From: Humulus lupulus
Lineage: Eukaryota; Streptophyta; Magnoliopsida; Rosales; Cannabaceae
Reading direction: 5' to 3'
Assembly: GCF_963169125.1 (NCBI RefSeq)
Contig: NC_084793.1
Location: 42,775,578-42,839,577, forward strand
Length of the DNA stretch: 64,000 nt
Shown here: positions 35,410 through 46,953 of the stretch, piece by piece
Position numbering within the stretch: the stretch's first letter is position 1
Layout: the number at the start of each line of letters is the position of its first letter
Notes under the pieces: model-generated
Databases searched by the model: none
The model's input: the letters and a program-made list of their open reading frames with translations, nothing else
Told to the model about the DNA's origin: nothing
Position numbers and translations under genes: made by a program

Positions 35410-38013
35410 TGTAACACCCTAAACTCCAGGGACCGTTACGGTGTGCCTTGTAAACAGTGCTAAACTCGCTAATCGAGTCATTTGGCCAAAATCGTGTAAC
35501 TAAGTATGATTAGCAGTTTAGGGATTAAAATTTTTGGTTAAGATGTAACGTTTCATTAGAACGTTTATTATATACATTGGGATCCCAAAAATATAATTTA
35601 GAGGTCTATTACAAGAAAATATTTACAACTAGCCGATCTAGGCGGCAAAACAGGGTTAAACCCTAGATTCTCTTCAAACCTCGGCCGTGGTGGTCGAGCA
35701 GCTGCATATGTACACATCATCACCTCAGCTCTCCAAATCAAGGATGGTACAGCTTTCTTTTGCCTTTACCTACACCACATAGCACCCGTGAGCCAAAGCC
35801 CAGCAAGAAAACTTAATATGCTCATGAACAGTAATAACATGTCATTAAATCAGAAGGCACACGCCTAGCAGATATAGCCCTAGCCAAGCAGGCAAATGAA
35901 TTCACGTATCGTTGAGTATAACACATCAACCAATGATCATGATAATCATTCAGGGCTTTTAGCCCCAAAGAGAAGAGTGACAGTGGTATAGTCACTAAGG
36001 TGGGTTTATTCCCAATAGCCATGTGATGGTAGGGTCACCAGGGCTTTATAGATAAGTGAGCCTTTCACTAGCTTAAATAGGATAGGTGCATGATGACTAG
36101 TCACCAACATAACCTTCCTCATGACCATAGAGTCATAACCATGGAACTCTGTTCCCTAGCCATGTGACAAGCAGTCACCTAGGCCTTAGGCCTTGGCTCT
36201 AGTAACTAGTCTTAGACTAGGCAAGCGCTTATAAGATTCATCGACCTTAGGGTCGGTCCAGTGTTAATGCCTTAGAGTCATTCAACGCTGATATTGATTA
36301 GATCTAATCTTCATTCGACCCTGTGTTCAGGACGCTTATGTCGCTTCTGACTCTTAGGTCAGTATTCCTGACTAGTCAGTACCATATACAAGTAAGCAAT
36401 GCCACCAAAAATATATCATATGTCAAATATCTAAATAAAGGGCATTCGGCATGCTCACTCAATAATTACTAGCACAATTTAGATAATGCATAAACACAGA
36501 GGCTCAAGCTCTGAACAATCTCATACTCAATACTCATAGCATGCCCTAATCACATGTTGCTTGTGCATTACATGCATCACATTTAAACATCCAACATGCA
36601 TCAAGAATAACCATGCATGTCACATATACACAGGGTGCAACTTTCTTACCTCAGGTTCGAGCAAGAATTAGTAAAAGAACGACCCTTGAGAACGATCAAT
36701 CCTTTGATCCTTTAGTGGTCACCTAGTCATAACCATATATGGAATCCCATCAATAAAATAAATCATAAAAAGGTTTATAATCTAAAACCACACTCCCGGG
36801 ATCCATCCCGCACTCTTGGGACTCTTAATCTACCTAAACGGGGCAAAGGAACCCATCCCCAAGCCTTAACAGTCATCCAGAGCCCTAAAATAGGCTTGCT
36901 GGAAAATGGACCAGCGCTGCAGCCCTATTAAATGGCGCTGAGGCGCTATTTCAAGTCAGAGAGGCCCAGCTCTCTGCTCTGCCTAGCGCTGCTGCACCCT
37001 GAATGGCGCTGCTGCGCCAACCACAGACCAGAAACTTTATGGCTTTCCCTCCTTGTGATTTCCCTTGAAACCAACCCTCTAAACCAATCCCAAACATCAC
37101 CCAATTCAACCCCTAAACCTCATCTACATCACACCCTCATCAAAACCCAAGCATCCAAACTCAAGAACTTTCATTAATTCCCAACTAACCATATCAAAAT
37201 CCTCAACTGAAAAACCAAAAGGAAAAACAGAGTATAACAAGGTTTTCATGGATGAATTCACTTGCCTCAAGCTTGATTTAGACCCCCTTCAATGATTGAA
37301 CCCAAAGTCCTAAGCCCTCAAGCCTTGCTCTCCTAGCTTGGTTCTTCAATTTGAGGTCAAAAATCAGAAAAGGAAAAGAAGAGAAGGAGAGGTACGGGAG
37401 AGAGATGAGATAGGATGATGATGCTCTATTTTTCTTACATTTTCTACAGCCTTTAAATGATACATATCCTTTGCCAAATGACCATATTGTCCCTAGGTCA
37501 ATAAAATCCCTCTAAAGACTTCCAAGGGTAAAACCGTCCTTTCCCGCCTATCTCGTTAATTATAATTAACACCCTCCAATTCCCGTTATTCTCAATATTC
37601 TCAAATACCAATAATTCATATCCCGTTACCCTCTAATTCCCGGCAACGTTCTAATCACCAAATTACCCCGAGACTCACTCCGAGCCCCGAACTTAAACCC
37701 GTTGTGACTAAACCGAAAACTTGCATTCCATGATCGTCTCATGCTGAATGGCTCAAACCAATCCACATATAATGTGGTATCATTTATAATTCACCCACAT
37801 GCATGAAAATACACAATCACACCCTTAACGGGCCAAATTACAAAAATGCCCTTATAATTAACAATGAACCCATATGCATACATTTACCATCATATAATAA
37901 TATAATTCACATAAACATGCATATAATCATTAAATATCATAATAAATCAATTATGGCCCTCCCGACCTCCTAATCAAGGTCTTAAACCTTATTAGGAAAT
38001 TTGGGGCATTACA
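35410..38013 (-). repeat. 3' LTR of T (T-A, 2604 bp)
   Basis: Nearly identical to 54840-57443. The polypurine tract of T lies immediately right of it (minus strand AAAGAGGGGATAGT, 38014-38027). A GCGCTG-rich stretch is at about 36910-37025. The minus-strand open stretch 35822-36022 and the plus-strand one 36932-37177 recur in the other LTR simply because the LTR is duplicated. Confidence 0.92.
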
Positions 38014-38053
38014 ACTATCCCCTCTTTACAGAAATTTCGTCCTCGAAATTTAT

Positions 38054-38991
38054 CTAAACAGCCCGGAATAAGAATTCCGCACAACTGACTCTAGTTTCCC
38101 AGGTCATTCTCTCGACCTCACTGTTTCTGCAACATACCTTAACTCAAGGTACACTTTGTTCCTCAGAACCTTATTACTTCTGTTACAATTTGAACTGGCT
38201 ATTCCCTACCGGAATACTTAACCTTCAGATCCTTATAACTCAACTCATGAACTCCTTTCAACCCATGTCCACTGCATGGAAGTACATAACATACTGTATA
38301 CAATTGACAGTGCCAAAGAAAAGGCTAATCCAAAATCAACCTGACCAGTCTTATCTAGAATTCAAATTGTCAAATAATCCAGGATTCAAAGTGTTAAATT
38401 ACTCTAGGGCTCAACTTGCCCCCTATCTCCTCACCCCCTTTCCAACTTTTAAGGAAGATACAATCTCCTACTTGGAACTCCATGATTCTTACTTTTCAAT
38501 TCAGCAACACTTTTCCATTTACTTTGAGAAGTGAGCATCCAAGCTTCAATTTCTAGTAATCTCAATGGTCTCCTGAACCACCATAGGATTCAGATATACA
38601 CTAACTCATTCATCTTATAAGATGTTTTTCCAATAGTAATTGGATAACCCTCTCTCTCTGATTTACCATCAGTCTGAGAGTAATAAACTGTACTGAATTC
38701 CATCTATATATTCATTGCCTTCCTTAACCCTTCCAAAACCTGGAAGTCGCAATAGAGTCTTCATCTGATAAGATAGACCTTGAATTTAATGAAGACTCAC
38801 TAGTTCTTTCTCACATAGATATCTGAATACTAATCAACTGTACCATTTACTTATCCTTGCTGATAAAAATAAACTCACTTGGACTACTAGTCCACAATGA
38901 CTCAATGCCAATTCACGCTGACCCACTAACCTAGGCAATCCCACCGCGAAACCCATCGCGATGCTCTCTTATTTCCATTATAAAATTGTAA
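38054..38991 (-). pseudogene. pol: T element: decayed integrase C-terminus and flanking pol remains
   Basis: The minus strand just inside the 3' LTR ends with VKVCCRNSEVERMTWETR and a stop at 38054-38056, the remnant of the chromovirus pol end (VKV-W-N---EATWE type). Upstream are ELSYKDLKVKYSGRE, a stop, and PVQIV, with frame changes between them. The rest, to the T-B insertion, has no continuous frame. Only the last part of integrase is recognisable. Confidence 0.65.
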
Positions 38992-38996
38992 CGCCC

Positions 38997-41681
38997 CAAC
39001 TCCTGGGACCGTTACGGTGTGCCTTGTAAATAGTGCTAAACTCGCTAATCGAGACATTTGGCCAAAATCGTGATCTAAGTATGATTAGCGGTTTAGGGAT
39101 TAAACATTTTGGTTAAGATATAACGTTTCACTAGAACGTTTAACATATACATTGGGATCCCGAAAATATAATTTCAGAGTCTATTACAGAAAATATTTAC
39201 AACAGGCCGTTCTAAGCGGCAAAACAGGGTTCAATCCTAGTTCCACTTTAAACCTCGGCCGTGGCGGACGAGTAGCTGCATATGTACACGTCATCACCTA
39301 AGCTCTCCAACTCAAGGATGGTCCAGCTTCCTTTTGCCTTTACCTGCACCATGTAGCACCCGTGAGCCGAAGCCTAGCAAGAAAACCCAATAAAGCATGA
39401 TATAATATCAACAACGATCATAATAACCATTCAGGACTATCAGTCCAAGCAAATAGGTGACAATAGCCAAAAGTCACAATAATGAGCATCGCTCCTTCTA
39501 GCCATGTGACGATAGGGTCACCAGGGCTCAACTGATAAGTGATCCTTTCATAAGTTTGATTAGGACAGGTGCAAGGTGAATGGTCACCAACATAACTTTC
39601 CTCCTGACTCTAGAGTCATGCTATGGATAGTGTCCCTTGGCCATGTGACAAACAGTCACCGGGGTCATATACCTTGGCCATAAACATCTGGTCATAGACC
39701 AGGCAAGCGCTTATAAGTTCTTCGACCTTAGGGTCGGTCTGGCATTAATGCTATAGAGCCATTCAATGCAAAATTCTCGACTTAAGCTTGTTTAGGACAG
39801 GTGCAAGGTGATTAGTCACCAACATAACCTTCCTCACGACTCTAGAGTCGAAACTATGGACAACGTCCCTTAGCAATGTGACAAACGGTCACCGGGGTCA
39901 TATACCTTGGCTATAGTCATCTGGTCGTAGACCAGGCAAGCGCTTATAAGTTCTTCGACCTTAGGGTCGGTCTGACATTAATGCTATAGAGCCATTCAAT
40001 GCAAAATTCTCGACTTTAGAGTCGGTCCCTGACTAGTCAGTGTCAATCACAAGTAAGACATGCCACCAATCACATATTTCATGTTCCATATCCATAAACG
40101 AGGCATTTAGCATGCTTACTAAACATGTATTAGTGTTATTAGGGCCATGCATAAACACAGAGGCTCAAGCTCTGAACAGTATCATACTCAGTATATAAAG
40201 CACGTCCCAAACACATGTTTCTCATGCATCATACGCAACATATCCAGCAATCCAACATGCGCTAATAACAGCCATGCATGTCACATTTAATAGTCAACCA
40301 ACATACATCAAGAATAGCCATGCATGTCATACATAATAATCATCCAACATGCATCATAATAACCATGCATGTCATACATATACACAGGGTGCAGTTTTCT
40401 TACCTCAAAGTCGAGCTAGAACGATTAAAAGAACGACCCTTGAGAACGATAAACTTTTAGTCCTTTAGCGGTCACCTAGTCATAACCAAATATAAGGTAT
40501 CATTAATAAAAACGATAATTGAGGGTTCCCAAACCAAATCCCAGTCCCCGAGACCTCAAACACTACCTAACCGGGTACTAGGTTCAACCCCGAGGCCTAT
40601 GGTTTGAATCCCCGAGCTAAAAACCACACTTTAACAAAATTAGCCTTAAGGGTCGCGGCCCTCCCCTGCTGCGCCGCGGCGCCCAGCCCAGACCAGCTAA
40701 GTCGGCCACACGCACCATAATTTTAACCCTGTGTTTTCCCTCTCAAACCATCTCCAAACCTCCTCCAAACATATAATTAAACCCCTAGACAACACTCATA
40801 ACCTCCCCTCATCAAAACCCAATCCTATAATCCATCAAAACCCCTTTGAATCCAAGCTTCTAACAAAGATCAAAAGCTGAAAACCAAAGCTTGAAAACAG
40901 AGCACCACCTGAAGTAAGTGACTAGAACTCACCTTGAATCCTGTTTTGAGTCCCCTTTGATGGTTGTTACAGGTTCCCTAGCTGCCACCTTTAATCCCCT
41001 AGCTCAACACCTCCATTTGGGCTCTCAAAATTCAAAGAAAGGTGAGGGAAGAAGCTTGTACGGGATGGAAGGGAGAATGAGAATATAGGCCCTATTTTAA
41101 TATCAATCTACAGCCTTCATATCATATATATCCTTAGGGTTAAAAGACCAAAATGCCCTTATGTCATCTAAAGCCTTTCAAGCCACTCTAGGGGTATAAT
41201 TGGTACTTTTAGCTTAACCCGTTAATCATAATTAACGCTTCCCAATTCCCGCTAATCTCAATATCCTCAAACACCAATAATTCACATCTCATTACCCTTT
41301 AATCCCCGGTAACGCTATAACCATTAATATCACCCCGAGACTCACCCCGAGCCCCGAGCTTAAACCCGTTATGACTAGACCGAACACTTACATCTCATGA
41401 TCGTCTCATGTCGATAGCTCGAGCCAATCCACCTTATAATGTGGCTATATTAATTAATCACAATCACGCACCCAAAATATACAAGTACACCCACAGTGGA
41501 CAAATTACCAAAATGCCCTTGCATTATAAATATGAGCCCATATGCATGCATTCACCATCATATAATAATATAATTCACGTAAACATGCATATAATCATTA
41601 AATATCATAATAAATCATTTATGGCCCTCCCGGCCTCCTAATCAAGGTCTTAAACCTTATTAGGAAATTTGAGGCATTACA
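38997..41681 (-). mobile_element. T-B: solo LTR of the T family (2685 bp)
   Basis: Ends are TGTAACGCCCC and GGCATTACA, flanked by AAAAT at 38992-38996 and 41682-41686. Homologous to the LTRs of T but more diverged, and it carries a tandem duplication of 232 bp (about 39564-39795 and 39796-40027, each with GGACAGGTGCAAGGTG) not seen in the other copies. It contains about three GCATGTCA minisatellite units. It sits in the decayed pol of T. Confidence 0.92.
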
Positions 41682-41686
41682 AAAAT

Positions 41687-43024
41687 ACTCAAAGGCTACC
41701 ATGGCCTCACCGATTTCTGACACTCTGATCTGACCTGCTATCAGGTTAAGAACTTTACCACGTATTCCATTACATCCCTCTCTATCTCAGACCACCACTA
41801 TAAAGCTTTTTTATCCTGTTACATTTCCATAATGCCTGAATGAAGAGAATAAGAAGAGTAGCACGAGATTCATCTAGAATCTCCCAATTAATCTCAGTGT
41901 TCATCAGATTCCAAATTTTATCTCTATATCACAATAAATTCATACCTGACACTGTACAACTCTTAGCTAATCCAGCTAAGCCTTTTCACTTAATCTTCCT
42001 ATCTGTGATTCACTTAATCATCTTTCCTTTTTAACTTTCCTGAGATAATAATCTCAAACATAAATCTGGCCACATGGCCCACCAGAAACTCTACTCTAGT
42101 TCTGGTCAAATCCTTTAATTAACATGTTGCATAGGCAATCACTTTTCTCTACTACTAAGGTGTCATAACATTCTTCAAACTAATTCTTATCTGCAAGAAG
42201 ACTCAGAATTAATTCCCAAAGCACCTGAAATATCCTTACCACCCAAGGAAACTCCTGCTCCTAAGGCGTTCCTTGACTTTGGCAAATCTCCGTAGAGAAA
42301 ACATCACAATACCATCGTCCAAGACGATCACAAATCCCATTCAAATAGGCCTTTGAATGCTCTGTTCATCTGATTCTCAAACACTTGGTATTAAACAAAT
42401 TCTCAAGACATACTCAGCACTCCCAGTGCCCTTATCTGATACAAACACAATCTTTTATATAACTTTCTCCCTAATCTCTAACTGGTCTTAACCAGATCCA
42501 AGATTCACCTTAGAGAATTCTATCTTACTCACTAGCTGAACCTTTAATTCTTACAACTCCACTGAGTCATTCAATACAATGCTTAAATCTGATTCCATCT
42601 CTGGCACTAACCCAATCACCATTTTATCTCTTCATATAAAAGAAACCCTGGCAAGTCCCTTAGAAACACATCCAGAAACTCATAGACTAGTCCAGTCTGT
42701 CCTGGTCTCATTGGCACGATCTAAGTGGTATCCACCACACTAGCTAAGAGCTTCATGCACCTCTCTACCATAAAACTCTAGCTCTCAATACAGATGTCAT
42801 AAACATATAAAATCCATGCACAGTGCCAACTGTCACAAGACTTTCCACTCTCAAACTCAAGAGTTATTATCCTTTCCTTACCATTTAGCATTGCCGCACA
42901 CTTGGCTAACCAATCCATATCTTGGATCATGCTAAAACCAATCAGTCATAACCAACTTTATCAAAATCACTGATGGGTCTTTTCCACAACAATTCACCTG
43001 ATCTCTTAAATCACCAATACAATA
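41687..43024 (-). pseudogene. pol: T element: decayed protease and RT start
   Basis: On the minus strand, pieces of the protease C-terminal region (QDMDWLAKCAAMLNGKER near 42930-42860) and the linker before RT (DLPGFLLYEE, VPEMESDLS, ELKVQL, near 42660-42500) are readable among stops and frame changes. This order is that of Ty3/Gypsy pol downstream of gag. The catalytic RT region is not recognisable. T-B separates it from the integrase remains. Confidence 0.6.
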
Positions 43025-43808
43025 TCACTTTTCATCATAACATAACCAAATGGCCTGCATAACAACTTTATGCCTCTTTATATGCAATAAATAAAGAACA
43101 ACATGGCACCCAGTCAGCACAAAATAAAGATCAGAACCAAAAACTGACCTGCCACCTCTGAGGAACAATCGAGTTGGAATCGAGTTGTCTATCCCCTTTT
43201 GCTCTTCCTCTCTTAGCCTTGGGAAATCCTTCTTGAAGTGCCCAACCATGTCACATAAGAAACATGCCCTTGCTCGACATTCTCCCAAATGATGCCTCCT
43301 GCACCGAGCACATTTTGGGTAAGTCTTCCAGCTCTTCTTCTTGCTTGCTCTAATAAGTGGAGATACCACTATCTGAGCTCCGTGCTCCCTAGCACTCTTC
43401 TTCTCATTTCTTATGCTCTCAACATCAAGAGCCTTTTCTACCACCTGAGCATAGGTAGAGACTTCATGCACTGGGGCAACTCTAATGCCCTGAGCTATTC
43501 CAGGATTCAATCCCTGAACAAACCTTTCCTTCCGAGCCACATCTATGGGTACCATGTCTAAAGCAAACTTGGCCAACCCATCAAATCTATTAACATACTC
43601 GGCTACTGATGCATTACCCTGAACGAGATTCAGAAACTCATTCATCTTAACAGTCTTGGCTACATCACAATAATAGTTCTCATTGAACAACTGCCTAAAT
43701 TCTTTCCAATTCATCACAGCTGTATCTCGTGTCTGGGATACTACTTCCCACCATGTCCGAGCATCATCCCACAAAACAAACGTCGCACAAGCCATCCTAT
43801 CGTGACCT
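43025..43808 (-). CDS. gag: T element gag, C-terminal part
   Basis: The minus frame is open for about 260 codons, starting at the CACTA insertion. It reads GHDRMACATFVLWDDARTWW, LFNENYYCDVAK, FLNLVQGNASVAEYVNRFD, FVQGLNPGI and a zinc-binding region with CARCRRHHLGEC and then CFLCDMVGHFKKDF. The last Cys of the CCHC knuckle is Phe. This is a typical Ty3/Gypsy retrotransposon gag capsid region. Removing one copy of the ACC duplication and the CACTA element joins it in frame to 53999-54372 (SMGLV | GHDR). Together about 385 codons without a stop, in contrast with the ruined pol next to it. The tail after the knuckle (to the stop at 43025) no longer resembles protease. Confidence 0.85.
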
Positions 43809-43847
43809 ACCCACTACAAGAAAATAAGAGTTTTATGAATTTATTTG

Positions 43848-44022
43848 GGAGACATTGAAAGTCTACAATGTCTCCCAATTGGGGAGACATTGTTGCTAGG
43901 GTCATTGTAGGTGTATATCTCACGTCTCCCAATAGGGGAGGTGAGCACTTCCCACGTCTCCCATTGGGAGAGGTGAGTCACTTCCCACGTCTCCCAGTGG
44001 GAGACATTGAAAGTCTCCCATA
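43848..44022. repeat. Left subterminal repeats of CACTA
   Basis: Several copies of the motif (A)CGTCTCCCA(A/G/T)(T)GGGAGA(C) in both orientations, separated by ATTGAAAGTCT and GGTGAG(C/T)CACTTCC spacers. Subterminal repeats of this kind are the binding sites of TnpA-type proteins in CACTA elements; here that role is inferred from position and repetition. Confidence 0.75.
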
Positions 44023-44295
44023 TTTAAAAAAAAAAATTATAATTAATATTATTTTAATTTGATTTAATAATTAATTAAATTGAAATTATTTTAATTTAAA
44101 TTGAAATGATTTTAATTTTAATTTAAATTGATTTAATAATCAATTAAATTGAAAGTACACAATATTTGTTAGACATATACAAGCAAAAAATATATTTGTT
44201 AGACATATACAAGAAATACAATATTTGTTAGACATATTCAAAATGAACAAATATTGCATTGTGTATGAAGAAAGAGGTAAAAAATAAAAAAAAAC

Positions 44296-46815
44296 TATGA
44301 ACGAGGTCGGTAACTTTGGATTATCGGCAACATATATGTCGCCCATTCTTGTCGCAACTCATCAATTTGTGCCTCTGTATATGATGTGCTTGTTAGCTGC
44401 AAGAAATACAAAGTAAAATATATTAATTAATTATTTGATTACATTTATAGTTTCAAAAATAATTTGTAAATTTTAATTAATAATATCGTTCTCAAGAAAT
44501 GTCCGAGACTCGCATGTTCAATCAAATCCTTCAACATCCTCATTAAGTAGTATCCACATGCCACATTGTCCGGTTGGTGTGGACACTAATTATTTAAAAG
44601 TATGAGTGATTCATTATTAAATTGAAACTTATTAAAAAATGCATACATATTATTCTACTTAATTATTATAAATGTTCAAAAATTTATGCTGAAGTTACTT
44701 ACCTGAGGTTGCTTAATGCGTAGAGTATCAGGGATCTCGACATCAGGAAGATTCATAGAGAAAAAAAGATTGAAAGCGCTGACGATTACTGATACAATCT
44801 CCTCACAGTTATTTAGCTATGAATTCACCGGATCACAACAATAAACATGATATGCATATGGTGCGAAAATAAGCAACATCCAATGTTCACTGCATAAGAA
44901 AAACCAAAAAATTATAACTCAAATGTTAAACAAAGAAAGTATTGATATGGGTAAGAAAATGACAACTTTTTAAACTTACCCATGCTTCCAAGGGACAAGC
45001 ATAACTAATTCTTTTGATTTTATGTCATTGCATCGTCTGAACAGATTTTGAACACGATCGTCGAATGAACTCCTTTGAGTGGCTACAATATTAGGATTGA
45101 CATATAAAAACTTATTTTGGCGACCTTGTTGTACCACATATCTGTAAATGAAACTAATACAAAAATATCAAAATTGTTATATGATTTAATAAATCAAATT
45201 AGAAAATTAAATAAACGAACTTTGTGAGATATATACCTCATGTAGATAACGACCACTGCTTGTCCAATCTTCTCCTTTTGAGCAAACTGAAGTATGTCAT
45301 CCTTAAATATATAACAGTGAGACATATCCTGATCAAAAACTTCAGACTCTATGCCTAGATTGACACACTCGCCATCAGCCCAATGAGATACGATATTTTG
45401 TAATCATTCCAATGGAGTGTGGAGCAATTGTGTTGGAGGAGTTTGTGGTCGTCTTCTTTCTCATGGTTGTTGTGTTGATGGAGCTTTTGGTCGTTGTGAT
45501 CTAGTCCTACTTGTAGAGGGAGCCTGTATACAACAATATCAACAATTAAAGAAGAATGCAAACAAATAAATATAGAACTGTAAAGATAATTATGTAAAAA
45601 ATGGCATCACCTCATGATATACATCTTCAGATATAATGACAAAATCCTTAGGCCACGCTATTGGCGTCCCAATGGCCTGAGCAACTATGTACATGTCCAA
45701 ATCTGGATATGAAAAAGGGAGAGGACAGGTTGGCTTAAGAACACTCGTAATCATAACTTGGAAGTTGTTGCCTGCCTCTTGTCAACGAGTTTACCCGATG
45801 CAACAATGTTTGAAACCGAACCAATTGCTAATTGGCATGCTCGGCCCTGCGTAAGAAACATATTATATACAAATAATCATGTTGAAGCAGTAAAGAAATT
45901 TATTTGGTTTCATAATATTCAAGAAAGTTTAATTACCTCTTGCAAAAGCAGTTGTAGTGCAATAATGTGGTGTTCTGCTTAAGGCATTACTGGGTCTGGA
46001 GTATAGTAGGACGCCTGCACTGGTGGGTCGGGCACGTAGTATGATGGCGTTGGTGGGACTCCAACGTTAGATCCTGACCTGCTCTGTTGGGCCAATAATT
46101 TTCTCAAGAGCTCATCTTGTTGCTGAAGGCGCTCTTCTAGGCGTTGTGCTTGTTGACGATGCTCTTCTTCTTGTTTTCGAAATTTTTCTTCAAACTCCTT
46201 TCTAATGTTGTCATTCGAAGAAGAGGCTTTTGATTTATTTTTCGTTGAGGTAGGTGTTGGAGTATTCCAGTATACTGAGCGGGACACACCGTGTCCTCCA
46301 GCCCTAACACGTCCTCAAGGGTCAGGAGTGCCCAACGCCCTTGTCAGCACATCATTAGGGCCATCAGGTGCCCATTTACCCTCAGCTTGGAGTTGCCGGT
46401 AATGATCCTGTGAAACAATATTCATAGAAAGTTATATATATAAATTAATAATTTGATATATCAACATTATTAAATATGAGCACTTACAATATTATTTTGA
46501 ATCTCAGAGGCCTCTCCAACTAGCTCTCCTTTTGCATTCCGACGACCCATGCTCCATAAGTCTGCCCTATCAAGTTCAGTCAGACATAGTTGCTCGAACA
46601 ATTGCTCCAAACTATGATGAAACATTATTTCTAGATTCACCCACTAGTTGACCATACTCATTGTATTCAACACGAGTAAGATGTCCTTCACTCCTTTTTT
46701 TTGGTGTTTTTAGACATCCATGTACGTCCGCTCATAGTTTTATTTTCTTGTTCCACTGGCTGAGAATGAGGGCATTGCTCCCCCTCATCAGAACTACCAC
46801 CAAAAGGATTAGCCT
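44296..46815 (-). pseudogene. CACTA accessory gene: Transposase_24-like plus Ulp1-like C48 protease
   Basis: From ATG 46815 (MEANPFGGSSDEGE), spliced exons can be followed: to 46488; 46407-45936 (QLQAEGKWAPDGPNDVLTRA, then a Gln/Glu-rich coiled coil); about 45850-45610 (CQLAIGSVSNIVASGK, AIGTPIAWPKDFV); about 45522-45245; and short exons ending at 44296. GT-AG borders fit. The first part resembles the plant Transposase_24 family (LTELDRADLWSMGRRNAKG). The last exons carry a C48 (Ulp1/SUMO-protease-like) core: EHWMLLIF with the His, CCDPVN with the Asp, and PDNVACGYYLMRML with the Cys. Breaks: a slip in an A run near 46700, a slip near 45770, and several stops (TGA after TPDP, TAA after DPVMP, TAG after DPVNS, among others). 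Fusions of TNPA-like and Ulp1-like parts are known in plant CACTA elements. Confidence 0.7.
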
Positions 46816-46953
46816 CCATCTATGAAACATAAATATCATTATTATAACAATTTTGGACACTTATAATCAAAAGATGAAACAAAATGATGAAACCAAAAGA
46901 TGAAACTAAAAATTTCACATATCATAAACATATGAAACCTATTAAATGGTACC

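Noticed and set aside
35822..36022. Minus-strand open frame nearly identical to one at 55252-55452, looking like a conserved small protein
   Set aside because: Both lie at the same position of the two LTRs of element T. The similarity reflects LTR duplication, not selection on a protein.
36932..37177. Plus-strand open frame with a near copy at 56362-56607
   Set aside because: Same reason: duplicated LTR sequence over a GCGCTG-rich stretch. No motif, and not kept in T-B or T-D.
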